Positions 1-11,949 of a stretch of 64,000 bases of DNA are shown piece after piece. A program made the position numbers and the translations under genes. Below the pieces are notes generated by a model. The model had not been told where the DNA came from. It saw nothing but the letters and a program-made list of their open reading frames with translations, and ran no database searches. Each line of letters starts with the position of its first letter. Position 1 is the first letter of the stretch. The DNA lies in the NCBI GenBank assembly GCA_001599595.1, contig BCHH01000004.1:1009997-1073996 (forward strand), read 5' to 3'. This stretch comes from Beverwykella pulmonaria. Lineage: Eukaryota; Ascomycota; Dothideomycetes; Pleosporales; Melanommataceae.

Positions 1-2119
1 TCTTTAAGCGTACGTGAGAAGAGACTATGAGTTTTGGCCCTTTTTCTCCTTCTCCGCACTGGGTTCAACTTCGTAACAATGGTATGCATTTCCTGAGTTC
101 CTTGAATAACGCCATGATGTTTTGTCCTTCACCGTCGTAACCGTCTTCCTCTTCCACCTACTCGTCATTGATCATGTGACATCGTACCCATCATCCTCAT
201 CGCTGTCTTCATCCCTGTCCTCCTAACAAGCATCCGCAGCAAATTTTGTCCCTGAGGATTTGTAGATAGCTTCGTAATTGTCTTCAACGTCGATGGGAAG
301 CCGTTTTTCTCGTTTAGGTTGTCTGCCGGGGGACGTTGCCCAGCGCTCTAGCCACGTGTCCCAAAGATTGAATCATAAACCAAACCAGGAATCTAGCCCC
401 AAAATTTAGGTTTTTGATGCCCTGGAAATGAAGTGGGGGTGGGGTGTGGTGATAAGATGTGGATTGCAGTACGAGCGCACAAACATCTGCTACAGTCAAA
501 CCCGAACAAGAAAGCAACGTCCAACACTGCTCTGATAACTAAAGACTTGGTCCTTCCAGTCCAGGGCTAATACCGGAAATACAGCTTCCACCCAAGAGGC
601 TAGTGATTCGAACGCCGCCAGACCAGTCTCGGGTAGTTACTAATGGCAATATTCGCAAGGTGATGCGATTTTGCTGCGCTCCGACACTAGCTCCGACGAA
701 TGCTTCAGTAAAAATACCGTCTTCGAGTCCTAAAAAGGCCACCTTCATTATTTACATCATCCCTTTGGCTAGAACTGCTAGGTGCTGTATAATCCTTACA
801 CCGTGACCTTCCCAAACTTTACATGAGGTTGATTGGAAACCGAATGACGTGCGAGACGCCTTGGTGAGGTCATCATCCCCGCCCTCAAACTCACCACAAA
901 GCCAAGAGATGCTACCATCACCTCCACTGATACCTATGACATCTACTCGTGAAATGCTAGGGAACAATAGGTCTTCTTTCTCATTCACACACCAACAGCA
1001 ACACTACTTAGACCTCGTATCAGGAAGAATGTGTACGAGATCTCTCCTTCCCCGCGGCCAACGCCAAAGGAGGGCAAGAGAGTGACGAAATCGATGACGG
1101 AAGGACAACTTAATAAAAACATCACCAAGATGAAAAGGTCACATAGTAGAGGAGAGTAAACAAAGGTGATGAGGAGGGCTGAAGAATGAAGGATGGAAGG
1201 AAGGGAGGCTCGAGAATCACCACTCCCCCTATTCCCGGCGTTCTGTAATTTGAGTGCACAAGGGCGACTTCAAACGCCATCTTCATATATTCACATTACG
1301 AAAGGTGTTGATTCTCTTGAATGCTGCACGGCTTTCCCACATTTTTATCTCAGCACATTCATGTTTCCGTCCTCAGAAAAAAGCCATCGGCATCGATGGG
1401 CAAGCACCGATCACATGGCTTGGATAGGGCCTTGGGAAGCGCAGTAATGAATCAGACAGGGAATAGCAGTAATAAGGGATGTTATGGTATTTATTCCTCA
1501 GGTAGTGAAGAGCAGATTTCAAATGGTTTGATAGCGCTTTTGCCTGTTTGTTCATATATATCATACGTATCAGGGGTTTTTTTTTCTAACGAAATGCATC
1601 TACATACACGCTTGGCGTATGTGCAAACACATATGATGTGTGAATAGGAGTCAATTGAGTAGATAATATTGCGTCATTCCGAAAGGAGAAGCGTGCACTT
1701 AAGCTTCCGTTCCATTCCAGCCGTCCAACTCAACTAACGGGATCTTGACAACGATCTTAATTCTTCTCTTTGTTACAAGTACAATGGTCGAAAATTGGTT
1801 ATCTCCATAACTGTGCCATCAAGCTACAAATTTTGTCATAGCAATTGAAACAGGTCGGGCACTCTTTTAACTACTTCGATCCAATAACAGCCCTGGATCG
1901 CAAACCCGGATTTTTCCTCAAAATGAGAGAGTACTATCTGTCACGTGTTGCACGTGTTCTATCATATGTCCTATTCTAACTAGCTCCCCTTCAAGGGTAT
2001 ATATAGTCATCGTGCGAGCTGTCAGCTCGTTACGGCTTTCACACTCCTTTTTTATACACATTTACCCATCAGACGATTAACTACTTCCTCTCATCGTGAC
2101 ACTATCGCCGTTTTCGCTC
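1..2119. other. Gene-poor left margin, no gene recognised
   Basis: No ORF here resembles a family I know, and none is longer than about 108 codons. On the minus strand between about 60 and 260 there is an acidic, stop-interrupted reading (runs of Asp and Glu) that could be the worn tail of a gene. A TATA-like run at about 1998-2006 lies upstream of the decayed WSC segment. The rest shows nothing I can support. Confidence 0.5.
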
Positions 2120-2400
2120 CCGATGACAATGGAGCCACAACTAGTCTCTTTGCTGGATGACTCTTAACCCATAATTCAAGTGCACAAACAACCTACTAGT
2201 CCTGCAGTGACTTCTGCAACAACAAAGCTAACGGTCTCTATAAGTACTTTGGCATAGAGTTTAGACTCCACTGTTGCTACTGTAGACGACCCTTCGTTGT
2301 GCACTAGGGCTTGTGGAGGCGACGCGAGTGAAGTCTGTGGTGGTGCTATTTCGATTATGGTGTTTATGAACACAACTGATAAAAGCTCCCTGAAGAAGTC
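2120..2400 (+). pseudogene. Decayed WSC-domain protein gene
   Basis: WSC domains are cysteine-rich, probably carbohydrate-binding modules found in fungal cell-surface sensors and secreted proteins. Reading the plus strand in two frames recovers most of one domain. One frame gives CSDFCNN, then YKYFGIEF, then two cysteine codons, matching the usual C-x-x-x-C ... YKYFG-[VI]-E ... C-x-C core. After a frame change, the second frame gives CTRACGGDASEVCGG followed by a short valine/phenylalanine strand, matching the C-terminal half. In-frame stops interrupt both parts, and the usual CYT start of the domain is not clear. The match is from family knowledge and translation only. I see no signal peptide or remaining gene body. 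Confidence 0.55.
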
Positions 2401-2429
2401 GATCAAAACGTATTCCGTTAAGAATCAGC

Positions 2430-4088
2430 TCATATCTTGAAACACACTCTTTTGAGAGCACATCAATTACCAAAGAACAGGGTGTTCAGATGCCGTTCGA
2501 AGCGTCGGGGTACCTTCCAGTATTCATCCTTTCCATCTCATGGACCAATCGAGCAAAAAAACTAAAGCACAAGCGTCTGAACATTCGAGAATGCATCAAA
2601 AATAAAGAAATGGTACATGCCAGACTTGGGCCAGGAGTTGGCGTTGGTGCTGACGATGGTAGAATAGGATCATACGTCATCTCCAGACACCGCTTTGGCC
2701 ACACTAGACTCTAAAACCCTTATATGATGGCTTCAGCGATCGGCCAGTCCTACGTAAACAAAGGCGTTGAAGAATTCGAGCTGAAGCTCTACCCTGTTGC
2801 TGTTCTCGCGCATGCACGAGCATGAGCCTTGTATTATATCAGAATCGTCACATGGGAGAACTCCAGCCTATCTCCTCTTTTCAATATCAAACTTGTATAC
2901 CTATTCATGTTCCGCAGTCCACTGACCTCTTACGACGGTCATATCTTTGAATCTCTGTTCATCCTATAGCAAGACCCACAACGACACTTCCGTACATGCC
3001 AGTAAATTCGCTCTTACTAGGAGCCCTATCCAGGAACACCTTCTAAGCCAAAGCCATGGCGGCGTGATCGCTCGATCTATGGTCCTGGGGATGGCGTTGA
3101 TGAACACAAGCGGCATCGGCCGCATCATTCTCATCGGCACCCACCGGTCGGGTCAAGGTACTGACTCTGATACAGATGATAATAATGATGATGGCGATGA
3201 ACAGAGTGGCGACCATGACGCGACATCGGCTTTTGCAACCGCCACTCCGACACATCTTTTACTACGATTGCTACGGATGGGGATGAGGATAGGGTAAGAG
3301 GGGATGTGCATGATTTGAAGATGGCGGGATAGGTAAGTTGGGGAATGGTGGGGTGCTAACGCTTAGGACAGCGCAGATAGAATGCGACGAGATTAAGAAG
3401 GTGATTTGTTGCCCTTTTCTCAAGTGTCTGCAGCGCACTAATTGTCATTTGATTTCTCACCCATCCCAGGGACATTATGGAACGATTATCATCCTTCTAT
3501 TTCTGGTGTTTTTCCTGCTTTTTTCTTTCTTTTTTTCCCTTCCCCAGCTCTCTCGAATATAAAGATGGATGAAACCCTATTTCAGGGATAGCTGTTCGCT
3601 CAAGTTACCCTTTGAACGCCTCACTGTACAGACCGACCAATCACAGCGATGTGTCAGAGTTCTAGAACTACGGCTATCCTTTTGAAACTTTATGAACGGC
3701 CCGACTGAAATAAATGTCGTTGAACAAAGTTCGGAATTAACTTTACGGAATCCAACATTCGGTAAGGTCATTGGTCCTTCACCATCGACAAGAAGCTACC
3801 CCGACTTTGAAGCATTATTGATCCAGAACAAGAGAAGGATTCCGTTGACGATCTACCTTGAACGGCCCTATCTTAATGTCTTAAACATGGCACTATCGAG
3901 AAAAGCAAACGCGTCGCAAGATAAAACTATTTGGTGCCAACCTCGCGATGTTGTGAATCTCCTTCACACTCTCACCCCCAACTCCGAGAGCTAAGGATCA
4001 GGTTTCTCTGGCCATGTGCATCAGCACCACACCTAAACACCAAGCTTCATAGGTGAAAGTGGTGGTAGTCGACTATCGATAACTAGCG
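2430..4088. other. Intergenic, no gene recognised
   Basis: Open stretches of 70-116 codons occur on both strands (for example 2947-3297 plus, 3255-3043 minus, 3692-3994 plus), but none has recognisable motifs or a matching spliced partner. The 3255-3043 minus reading contains one run of isoleucines that would be membrane-spanning. The last 100 bases are the likely promoter and 5' leader of the gene starting at 4089. Confidence 0.4.
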
Positions 4089-5483
4089 ATGTGGTCGCAG
4101 TTGGAGACCCGAGCCCCGGCGTACAGCTTTCCGAAGGTTTCACCAGATGCCTTTCTTGTAAGGTCTTACTCTTCTATTAAATACCTATCAACGATTCAAC
4201 TTGGCGATTCTGCTCTGACGCAATACTCCAGGCAGCGATATGGGTCCTAACCGCATTCTCCTTCCTCTTCCTCCCTGTGCGCCTCTTCGCCCGCTGGACC
4301 AGCTTCCGCCGCTTCTACTGGGACGACTTCTTCGTGGTGTTTGCCTGGATCCTTTCCCTCTCCATAACCACCTCATGTACGGTGTTTAACAGCGTCACAT
4401 ACAAGATGATGCTCATCGGCTCCGGAGAAATGAAATTCCCACCGAATGTCAAGATCATCGTCATGCAATTTTCACGATTATTTATCGCTATCCCAATGAT
4501 CTTCTACACGGGGCTATGGGCCATCAAATTCGCCTTCTTACTGTTTTTCAGAAGATTGGGGACGCAGGAGGTCAGTAGTTTAAGACGACAGTGGTGGATC
4601 GTGTGCGGGATCACCGTACTGTGCTATTTTGCGTGCTTTGCGAGTCTGCCATATCGGTGTTGTTTGGTTTCGTTCGAAGTGCTAGCCAGTCCGGAGTGTT
4701 CGGCAAGTCAGGGCTTGTCGTTTGTTAGTATGAAGGTGAATTGCATCTTGGATGTTTTTACGGATTGCTTGAGTGCGTTTTGTTCCCCTTGTGTCTGGAT
4801 TGGTTGTCAAACTGACTGTCAATAGTCATGTCTATCCCGTTCAGCATCCTCTGGCGCGTCCGTCTCGCTTTCCGCCAGCGAATCGCTCTATCCGGCATTT
4901 TCTCGCTTGTGGTCATCACCATTATCTTTGCCATTGTGCGAGCAGTGATCACTACCGCTGGAGTGACAAACCAGATGGACCCGATATGGCTGTATCTATG
5001 GACGAGCATTGAGCTGAACGTCGGTACGTCGTCCATTTTCATACTCGTACTTTCCAAGAACTTCCCAAGAACTTCTCAAATAATAAGGCTTGATCTTACT
5101 CACTCTATCATCTAGCAATAATCGTTGCCTGCGTAGCCGCGTATCGCACCCTATTCCTCCATAATCAAACTCAACATCCGGCGCGCCGTCCTCAAGCTTT
5201 TAATTCGTCCTCGTTCAACTTCAAGGCCGCTCTTTCAAAGGTATTTTCGCTATCTTCGGGGGAAACGAGGACGTACGGCGGGGATGATTGGTCTACGGCC
5301 GAGCTGCCGTATCTTGCCCCGTGGGTCTCGAATGGGGACGAGGAGAGAGGAGTGGATACGGATACGGTTGAAGAAAGGAACCGAAGTAATAGTGTTGAGA
5401 GAGATGGGGAAGAGACGAAACATAAAAATTCCGAAGAACTGACTGTAATGGAAAGGCCAGCCCGTGCATGGCTATATCCATAG
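4089..5483 (+). CDS. SAT4-type (fungal rhodopsin-fold) integral membrane protein
   Basis: The gene has four exons: 4089-4157, 4232-4772, 4826-5023 and 5116-5483, giving 391 residues. Phases agree at all three junctions, and the first intron carries CTCTGAC before its acceptor. The family has seven transmembrane helices and an extracellular-side start. Helix 1 is AAIWVLTAFSFLFLP, followed by the family's RLFARW ... FYWDDFFVVFAW segment. Exon 2 holds a cysteine-rich loop (SLPYRCC ... PECSASQG) and the NCILDVFTD helix, which continues into MSIPFSILW in exon 3. The polar C-tail of about 110 residues looks disordered. Members are common in plant-associated ascomycetes, usually as multi-copy receptors-like proteins of unknown ligand. 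Function beyond membrane location is not shown. The 23-residue first exon rests only on phase and splice signals. Confidence 0.85.
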
Positions 5484-5721
5484 TGTGTAGAAGACATGTC
5501 ATATCACAACATGATAAAACATAAGCATGCTACATCTTTCCCGCTGCTGGTTTTCTAAATCCACATGATCCTTTTTATTTATACGCCCAGTACGAGGAAC
5601 TAGAAATAAGGAGTTTCACGAAATTATTCAGGTGAATAAAAATTCTTTGGACGTGCAATCCGAATAGTGTCCAGGACTACCCGCTCTCTCAACTCGAAAT
5701 GCGCCTATCAACTATACAGCC

Positions 5722-7392
5722 ATGGATCAAACTGTCTACTACGGCATTTCCAGCATCTCACATTTAGAACGAAGCGAAAACTTGAAATTTAACCACCTCC
5801 GCACCCTCTCGTTCAGCATATTGGGTTCACTTCCAAACGAGCAATACTCGGCGATACGAGCACTCCCAGAATCCATCCAAAACGCCCCATTCGAAACGAT
5901 CTCCTCAGTTAATTCCTCCATATACGAGTCCTGGCTCGAATCATGGACGTCAAAAGATACGTATCAACGCATATTTCCGCCTCCGGTCCGCCGTCCGCCG
6001 CCATCTTCGCAGGAGTCATGGATAATCTCCCCGCCGTTTCATCCTTGGTGCAGAAGTGCAACCTCAATGACTCATGGAGCTACGAGAACGTGACACAGGG
6101 CATTATCATGACAATCAAGGGTGTCAGCATGTACGACGTGCTTCAAGACTGACGGTATTGTATTCAAGGACCATGAGAGGCAGTGGAACGTGAAGCAGAC
6201 CCTGTTCTAAAAAACGGATTAAAAGATTCTGACGAACCACTTTCCCGGATGTTTCTGGAGTTGACATCGTCCCTTCTATACGATGATTCAGGTATGGGGA
6301 AATGGGTATCAAGGACTGACCTCGCTGAGTCTAAGCTCACCACTGAAATCGAGAACCAAGCTGAACATGGCCTTCGTTCCATCCACCTCCAAGGAAGCAA
6401 CTCTGGCACCAACCCCGCTACGCCGTGATCTTAGCTGAACGCTCTGACCCGCTGCCCCGCACGTGGAACGCGAACGACATCGTGGCTGGTTTTCTTAACA
6501 ACTCAGACGCAACAGCCGCTGTCGACATCGTGACACGGTCTTTCATGGCCGCATGCGGGGTCCAACAAGCGCAAGTCGCTGCAGCAATAAACAGCACCGT
6601 GATCGCCGAACACGCATACACATGGGCCGAACCCGATCCTACCGCAGTCCAGCCTGACGATAAGTTCCTTCTCACAAGCGTGAGCAAGATGTTTACGCAC
6701 GCTGCTACATCGCGCCTCATCGACACTGAGCTGCTCAACCTAAGCACGCCTCTATTCCCACTTCTTTCAATTGCACCTGAGGATCCGAGAGCGCTGGATA
6801 TCACTATCAAGCATTTGATCAACCTTGAAGGCGGTTAGCGTCGCAGTGTCTCGCTGTTGGAAGACATAGGATTTATATTCACGACTGCTGCGTGGGCGAA
6901 GAATAGTTCTACGCCTGCTCGTTGTCATCGAGTATGTAGTTTCGAGGCCTTCAGATTTCACGCTGGGGAGTTACCTGATTGCGAATCCAATAAGAATAGC
7001 TTATTAAAACTACCTTGTCAAACCAAGTGCACGGTCCTCGAACCCAGGAACCTCATTTCTGATGCCAAAGTCCCGGACATTTGCGACGGTGATAGGAGTA
7101 TCGAGGAGGGTACTATTGGTGCATTTTCGATAAAGGCCAGTGCGAGTACTGTGGCGAGGTTTATTGGAGCGAAGGGTTAGCCATTCCCATTTGTTTGTAT
7201 TCCGTATGATCAAATTAGTCTTTTAAACCAGCTTTACGCATAATTGGAGGATGATAACTGTACTATAGCTGCGATCGAAGCACCGCCGGCGCACTCACAT
7301 ATGCAGAATCACTTCGTAATATGGATTGGGTGATTAAGCTGATTTCTAGAAAGCATGCGAATGAGGAAGCGTGGACTCGGTTGATTAACTAA
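5722..7392 (+). pseudogene. Decayed beta-lactamase-family serine hydrolase
   Basis: The whole length of a fungal secreted-type serine hydrolase (beta-lactamase/transpeptidase superfamily, with an N-terminal beta-sheet repeat region) can be read, but across several frames. Frame 1 (5722-5945) gives the first repeats. From 5943 the next frame gives YVSTHISASGPPSAAIFAGV and stops at 6152. At 6183-6410 a third reading gives TEIENQAEHGLRSIHLQGS. Near 6413 the frame changes again: a one-base loss between GTN and RYAVI would explain it. Then 6425-6838 carries AYTWAEP and the catalytic S-x-x-K tetrad SVSK before HLINLEGG and a stop. Degraded matches continue to the final reading ending at 7392, where the active-site Tyr and KTG-like parts are not recognisable. 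At least four disabling changes make it a pseudogene. I see no signal peptide. Confidence 0.75.
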
Positions 7393-8198
7393 AATTTGTA
7401 TGATGAGTATTGAGTCGTGGGTTCAAATAATTTATCAGAAGATGGAAGCTGGGATTAAGAAAAGTTGGAGAGTGGTTGACAGGAAAAACACATCTCTCGG
7501 CTGCGGGTACAACTAAGATTCAGCGAGGAAACCATATTCCACCACTAAACGCCTTCTGCTCCTATGATTCCTCTATTGTCGGTCAGTTTCCAAACTCTTA
7601 TTTCACAAAAACGCCCACCAGGGCAGACAATTATTCCCCACGCCAGCATTGCTACTGGCCGGATAAATGCTTCGGTCCGATCCGATACCCTGGGTTATAT
7701 AAGACCTGAAATCCGCCCTCGGAGAATAAATGAACTATGCGGGGATAAGAGCATAGACTTCATATTTATCCAGTCCTGCCCAATTGCATTCACGGAAGGC
7801 TATGTCTTGTATTTGGAATGAAAATACAGCTGCGACTGCATTCCCACTTCGGGCGCTGGACTCCGGAATCATTGGCGAAGATCGTACGACAAATACTTGA
7901 AGGAACGGCCTTTTTGATGGATCAAGCAACTCACTTTCGGCGATTTTCCAAGATAGGTGTGCGGTGATAATATAGAGCTCTGGTAATCTTGGAAACGTCC
8001 TGGTGCTGAGATGAAGATCCAAGAGGTGGAACGAACATCGGGATATCCCGCATTGCAGGACGCAAGAGCATCATAACGAGTACATAAAGACTCTGATGGC
8101 AGTTCTTTCTAAACCTTCTCTACGCAATACTCCATCATCCATTCCCATACCACTAAACTTCCCAACCCCATCCTCCTTCCACACACCTGTTCTTCACG
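7393..8198. other. Intergenic between serine-hydrolase remnant and secreted-protein gene
   Basis: No gene is recognised. The short ORFs at 7476-7821 plus and 8022-7735 minus lack motifs. The segment just upstream of 8199 is pyrimidine-rich (many CC and TC steps), as expected of a fungal 5' leader. Confidence 0.5.
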
Positions 8199-8785
8199 AT
8201 GCGCTCCATCTCCATCACCAGCGCCCTTACGCTCTCTGCCCTCTCCAACATCAGCCTCGCAAACTGGGACCCCTCACTCTGCTCCGGCGCCGGCGGCTGC
8301 CTCCAAACTGCCTGGTTCCCTGGCACTGACTTCACATGCCCCGACGGCTCGAAGCTCACAAACCAGCAAGTAGCCCAGAACATGATCGACATGGGCGCGG
8401 GACTCTACGACGTCGTGTCTACGGCCCAGTTCCCGGACAGCTGTTTAAGAGATACGGTGCCTGGTGCTGGGACGAAGCTAGTCGTACGTTGAAAACGGAA
8501 AGTGAAACAGAGTATATAAAATGTGTGTGCTGACACAATTGAAACAGTCTCACAAGGCCGCCAATGGCCTCCTAATGTACGCCTTTATCATCGAGACGTG
8601 CCGCGAGACAAAGCCCGTAGAAGATTGCTATAACCAGAACCCTAATCCTTCTTCGTAAGTTTTGCTTGTTTGTCTGAAGTCGCTTACATCTCCTGCACAG
8701 AGACTAACTGGAACTTTGGCGTTATAGTTTTACTTTGTGCCAGGTCGCAACTGCTAACGATGGCTCGTTCTGCAAACAAGCATAA
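8199..8785 (+). CDS. Small secreted cysteine-rich protein
   Basis: Three exons (8199-8483, 8548-8654, 8728-8785) encode 149 residues, with correct phase at both introns. The first 20-22 residues are a signal peptide (MRSISITSALTLSALSNISL followed by AN), so the product should be exported. The mature part has eight cysteines: two in the SLCSGAGGC turn, then in DFTC, PDSC, IETC, VEDC, TLC and SFC. The even number suggests four disulfides. I do not recognise the family. Size, export signal and cysteine content fit an apoplastic effector-like or cell-wall protein, but no activity can be inferred. It stands alone among decayed genes in an accessory stretch. Confidence 0.75.
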
Positions 8786-9563
8786 ATGGCGGAGTTGATG
8801 GCAATGGGGCCCCACAGAGGCCGACAATGAGTGGGGAGTAGAGCAGATTTTAAGGTAGTTAGAAAGGGCAATGACCAACTTCTAAATCTCAACCGTATTC
8901 CTCAGGGGTCGAAGGCCTCGACCTCATTTTCAACACAATTTTTCAGTCTGTGCCCTCTTGCATCTATATAAAGTGAAAATAGTGCTGTTCTATCTGAGGT
9001 ATCTTCAATTGCTCTATCCAACTCGTTTTCAGTGTCATTGTCATGATGCACACCTATGACTAGACACCAAAGAGAAGACACAGCTTGGCATGTCGAGAAT
9101 TCTTAGAGATTCCTAAGCATGTGATACATAGGGTCTCCTTAGGACGATGGATAAGAAGGCTAGCGATGTATGTTTGAACTATTTTTATTGATATGGGTAT
9201 GTAGCTTGAGAAGACAAGGAAGGGTGAGCATGAGTGGATGTCCCCTGCTGAATCATCCGGCGCCCGCAACGCTCATCCGGGGATGAGGTCGGTGGCTGGT
9301 TAGCGGCCCTTTTCGGTTTCTAGAGCCGACTTCTACCTTCTGTTTTTTTCTTCCCCACGCGCATTGACTCCGTTACTCGCACTCAAATGCCTCTTCCGCA
9401 CACAGTTGCAGAGCCAAGACCTCCCTTTCTCCACCAACGCGTCCGTTTGCAGCAGTGCGCCCTCTGCCGTACGACTAACGCGCACTTACAGCCCGGATGT
9501 CGTGTCTTCTAAGGATCCTGACTGCCACACAAGACTCAAACCCAAATCTAAACTCAAACCCAG
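8786..9563. other. Intergenic
   Basis: There is no recognisable gene. The only open stretches are short and without motifs. A CTTTCTACC pyrimidine-rich tract near 9340 could be a promoter remnant for the decayed reading that follows. Confidence 0.45.
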
Positions 9564-9885
9564 ATGTACATGCGGCCGCCCGACTGGACCGATGACTTCC
9601 CTCAAACGGATCTTGTGCGCTGCTTTAGGAGTTTTGACTGGGCGAAGACAGATCCGGGGTCGACGCAGCAATAGAACTGCGCTGCGCATGTACACGCACG
9701 TGGTCATGTCCGACAGCCGCGCCGCAACCTTGTACTGGTGAGAGGAGTCGACCAGCGCGCTGGACATGGCAGTTGCATGCATATGTTCAGACAATTTCTG
9801 CAGGGGCCCACAAATCTACAATGAGCAATTCGCACCGCTCGTTGCAAGAGCACATCCTTCGCCTTCGGTTTCCCCGAACTCGTCC
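9564..9885 (+). pseudogene. Possible remnant of a sensor histidine kinase N-terminus
   Basis: Fungal hybrid histidine kinases of several groups start their PAS-like region with a DWS-x-T-x-LGP motif and, about 45 residues later, a W-GP-x-x-x-x-YN-x-x-x-x-P-L-[IV] motif. Here one frame reads SFDWAKTDPGS and, after stops and a frame change, another reads LYWGEES and then PQIYNEQFAPLVARAHPS. Spacing and order agree with the family, but the glycines and prolines between the two are mostly lost. It would be a short eroded fragment with no kinase core nearby. The case rests on two weak motif matches, so chance similarity is possible. Confidence 0.35.
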
Positions 9886-10967
9886 CCTTTATAAAGCCTC
9901 TTCGAAGAAGGCGTGCGATCTGGGGTAGCGCAAGGCATGATAGAAGCGCCTATGATAGTGGAGAGAAACAATGATCGCGAGGATCTTGTGCCAAGAACCC
10001 ATATAAAACAGCCGTATACAATATATACGGCAGTCTCTGTACGTACAAATAGAAGCTTGTTTATGTATCCGTAAGCAATCCACTGGAAACTGCTGCCGTA
10101 CATACTATGTAATTAACCCGTACAGGATACAGAAATCCTACGCATCTACGATGTACGTACTGATTACCACGCTGGGCTGGATCCCGATGAAATCCGGTCC
10201 CTGGAACTACAGAAATATGACCAACGAAAACCGCAACAGCACAAGTAGAATCAAGCCAAAATTACCCAGCTTCTAGCTAGTGGCGAAGTCATTAGAGTAG
10301 TCATTTTAACAAAGCAACCGTGCTACTAGTGAAGAACAAAGCCGCACTCAGGCGGGTCAGTCATGAGTTGAGCGGTTGTGCCTGTAAAATCCATGGGCTT
10401 AGTGATTATGGGAAGTGTGAACTTTGTACCTACCAAATCGTTACTCAAGGCTCCATACAACGAGGGATAGCATTTTTACCGTATGGGCAAGCCGAAATGC
10501 ACAGCAAAATGTACGCTTGCATGTACATGTACATGTACAACCACAAGTTGCGCAGTACCATCTTTAGGTCTCTCTATCAGGCAGTACTCGCTTTCTCCTC
10601 TCAGTACCTACTTCCATCCTTGATGAATGTTTTACTTGCTGAAATCCACGCACTGGATTATTTTGCAGAATGGCAAGGGGTAAGCTGGAGATGTGCCCAT
10701 TGGCTGAAAGTCTCGCTAATATTCTTCTTTGGGCAAACGTGTGAGCAGTTGTCTCGCTAAGGCGACCATCAAAAGTTTATTCTTAGACTCGTGAATGTAT
10801 ACAATTCCAAGGGATCATCCATATATTAGATATTCACAAGGATATCATGAGGTAGCTTGATGCCCTCTCAGGTTTGGCCATAAGAGTCTTCATTTAAGTT
10901 CACCTCACCTATCGCATCTCTGGCTCTTACCACAGATTTCGTCCTTGACGAAATCCTGGAACCTTAA
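9886..10967. other. Intergenic with a short ATGTAC repeat
   Basis: A 146-codon reading at 10320-10760 plus has no motif and crosses a small (ATGTAC)n run near 10520-10538, so I do not call it a gene. Nothing else is recognised. The last 60 bases are the probable promoter of the DJ-1 gene. Confidence 0.4.
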
Positions 10968-11949
10968 ATGATGTACGCTCGCTTTGCCTTCTTTCTTCTT
11001 GAAGCAGCATTGGCCGCGAGTGTATATGGCCAATATGCGAACATGACAGAATCAGAATTCCACGCCTACAATGCTGGACGCAGGATCTCGATCGGATACG
11101 TATGTTTTATCTTACCTAAACCTACATCTGCAAAGACTAGACTACTGATGTTGGATACAGATTGTCTTCGAAGGCTTCGAAACCCTCGATGTCTTCGGTC
11201 CTCTTCAGTTCATCATCCGTGTCCGTCCTCCCTCCCCTTCTCCTCCCAATCATTATTCACTAACTTCACAGATGTCTGTGCCCTACAACATAACCCTCTC
11301 CATAATATCCAACCACACCGGCCCTGTCAGCACAAAAGTCCCGGGCTTCGACACCGTCGTCTCCGCAACAACTATCGCAACGCACACAACCCAAAACGCT
11401 CCTCCATTGAATCTGCTCATTGTCCCTGGCGGCCTCGGAAATATCTTCCTCGGAGACGACACCTGGATCGAAGATTTCATCTCATCATCCTTTTCTACCA
11501 CCGACTTCGTAGCCAGTGTTTGCACTGGCGCTTCCAGTCTCGTTAAAGCCGGTGTCTTATCAGGAAAAGTTGCCACAACAAACAAGGCAGCGTGGGATTC
11601 TGTGGTTTCATTGAAAGGGGCAGAGAAGGTTAAGTGGAGGCCGAATGCGCGGTGGACGCATGACGGGAAGATTTGGACGAGTTCAGGGGTTGCAGCCGGA
11701 ATGGATATGACGTATGCGATGCTGAGGTGGCTGTACGGTGATAAGGAGGTGAATAGTACGATGAATAATGTTGAATATGCGCCGCATGTGGATATGAGTT
11801 GGGATCCTTTTGCGGTGGTGTGGAATGTAAGTACTGGTTGTATTATATGGTTGGGGATCAGTTGCGAGGCTAACGATATCGGCTAGGTACCGGGAGCAGA
11901 TCATTCGCGGCCTCTTAAAGATTTGGTGGGACCGGTTGGGTACGACTAG
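10968..11949 (+). CDS. Secreted DJ-1/PfpI family protein (class I glutamine amidotransferase-like)
   Basis: Four exons (10968-11099, 11161-11220, 11272-11826, 11887-11949) give 269 residues. Residues 1-22 (MMYARFAFFLLEAALAASVYG) look like a signal peptide. The DJ-1/PfpI fold is shown by IVFEGFETLDVFGPLQ (strand 1 with the conserved Glu), LLIVPGG, and the nucleophile elbow ASVCTGASSLVKAG with Cys at about residue 148. TNKAAWD and YAMLRWLYG complete the family pattern. Fungal members of this type are mostly uncharacterised; relatives are amidases, chaperones, glyoxalases or isonitrile hydratases. The second intron uses GTCCGT, an unusual donor chosen because it is the only one that keeps the frame. 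The gene lies tail-to-tail with the small secreted-protein gene ending at 12591. Confidence 0.8.

Noticed and set aside
10320..10760. 146-codon plus-strand frame
   Set aside because: Crosses an ATGTAC microsatellite (MYMYMYN), no motif, no promoter-like leader.
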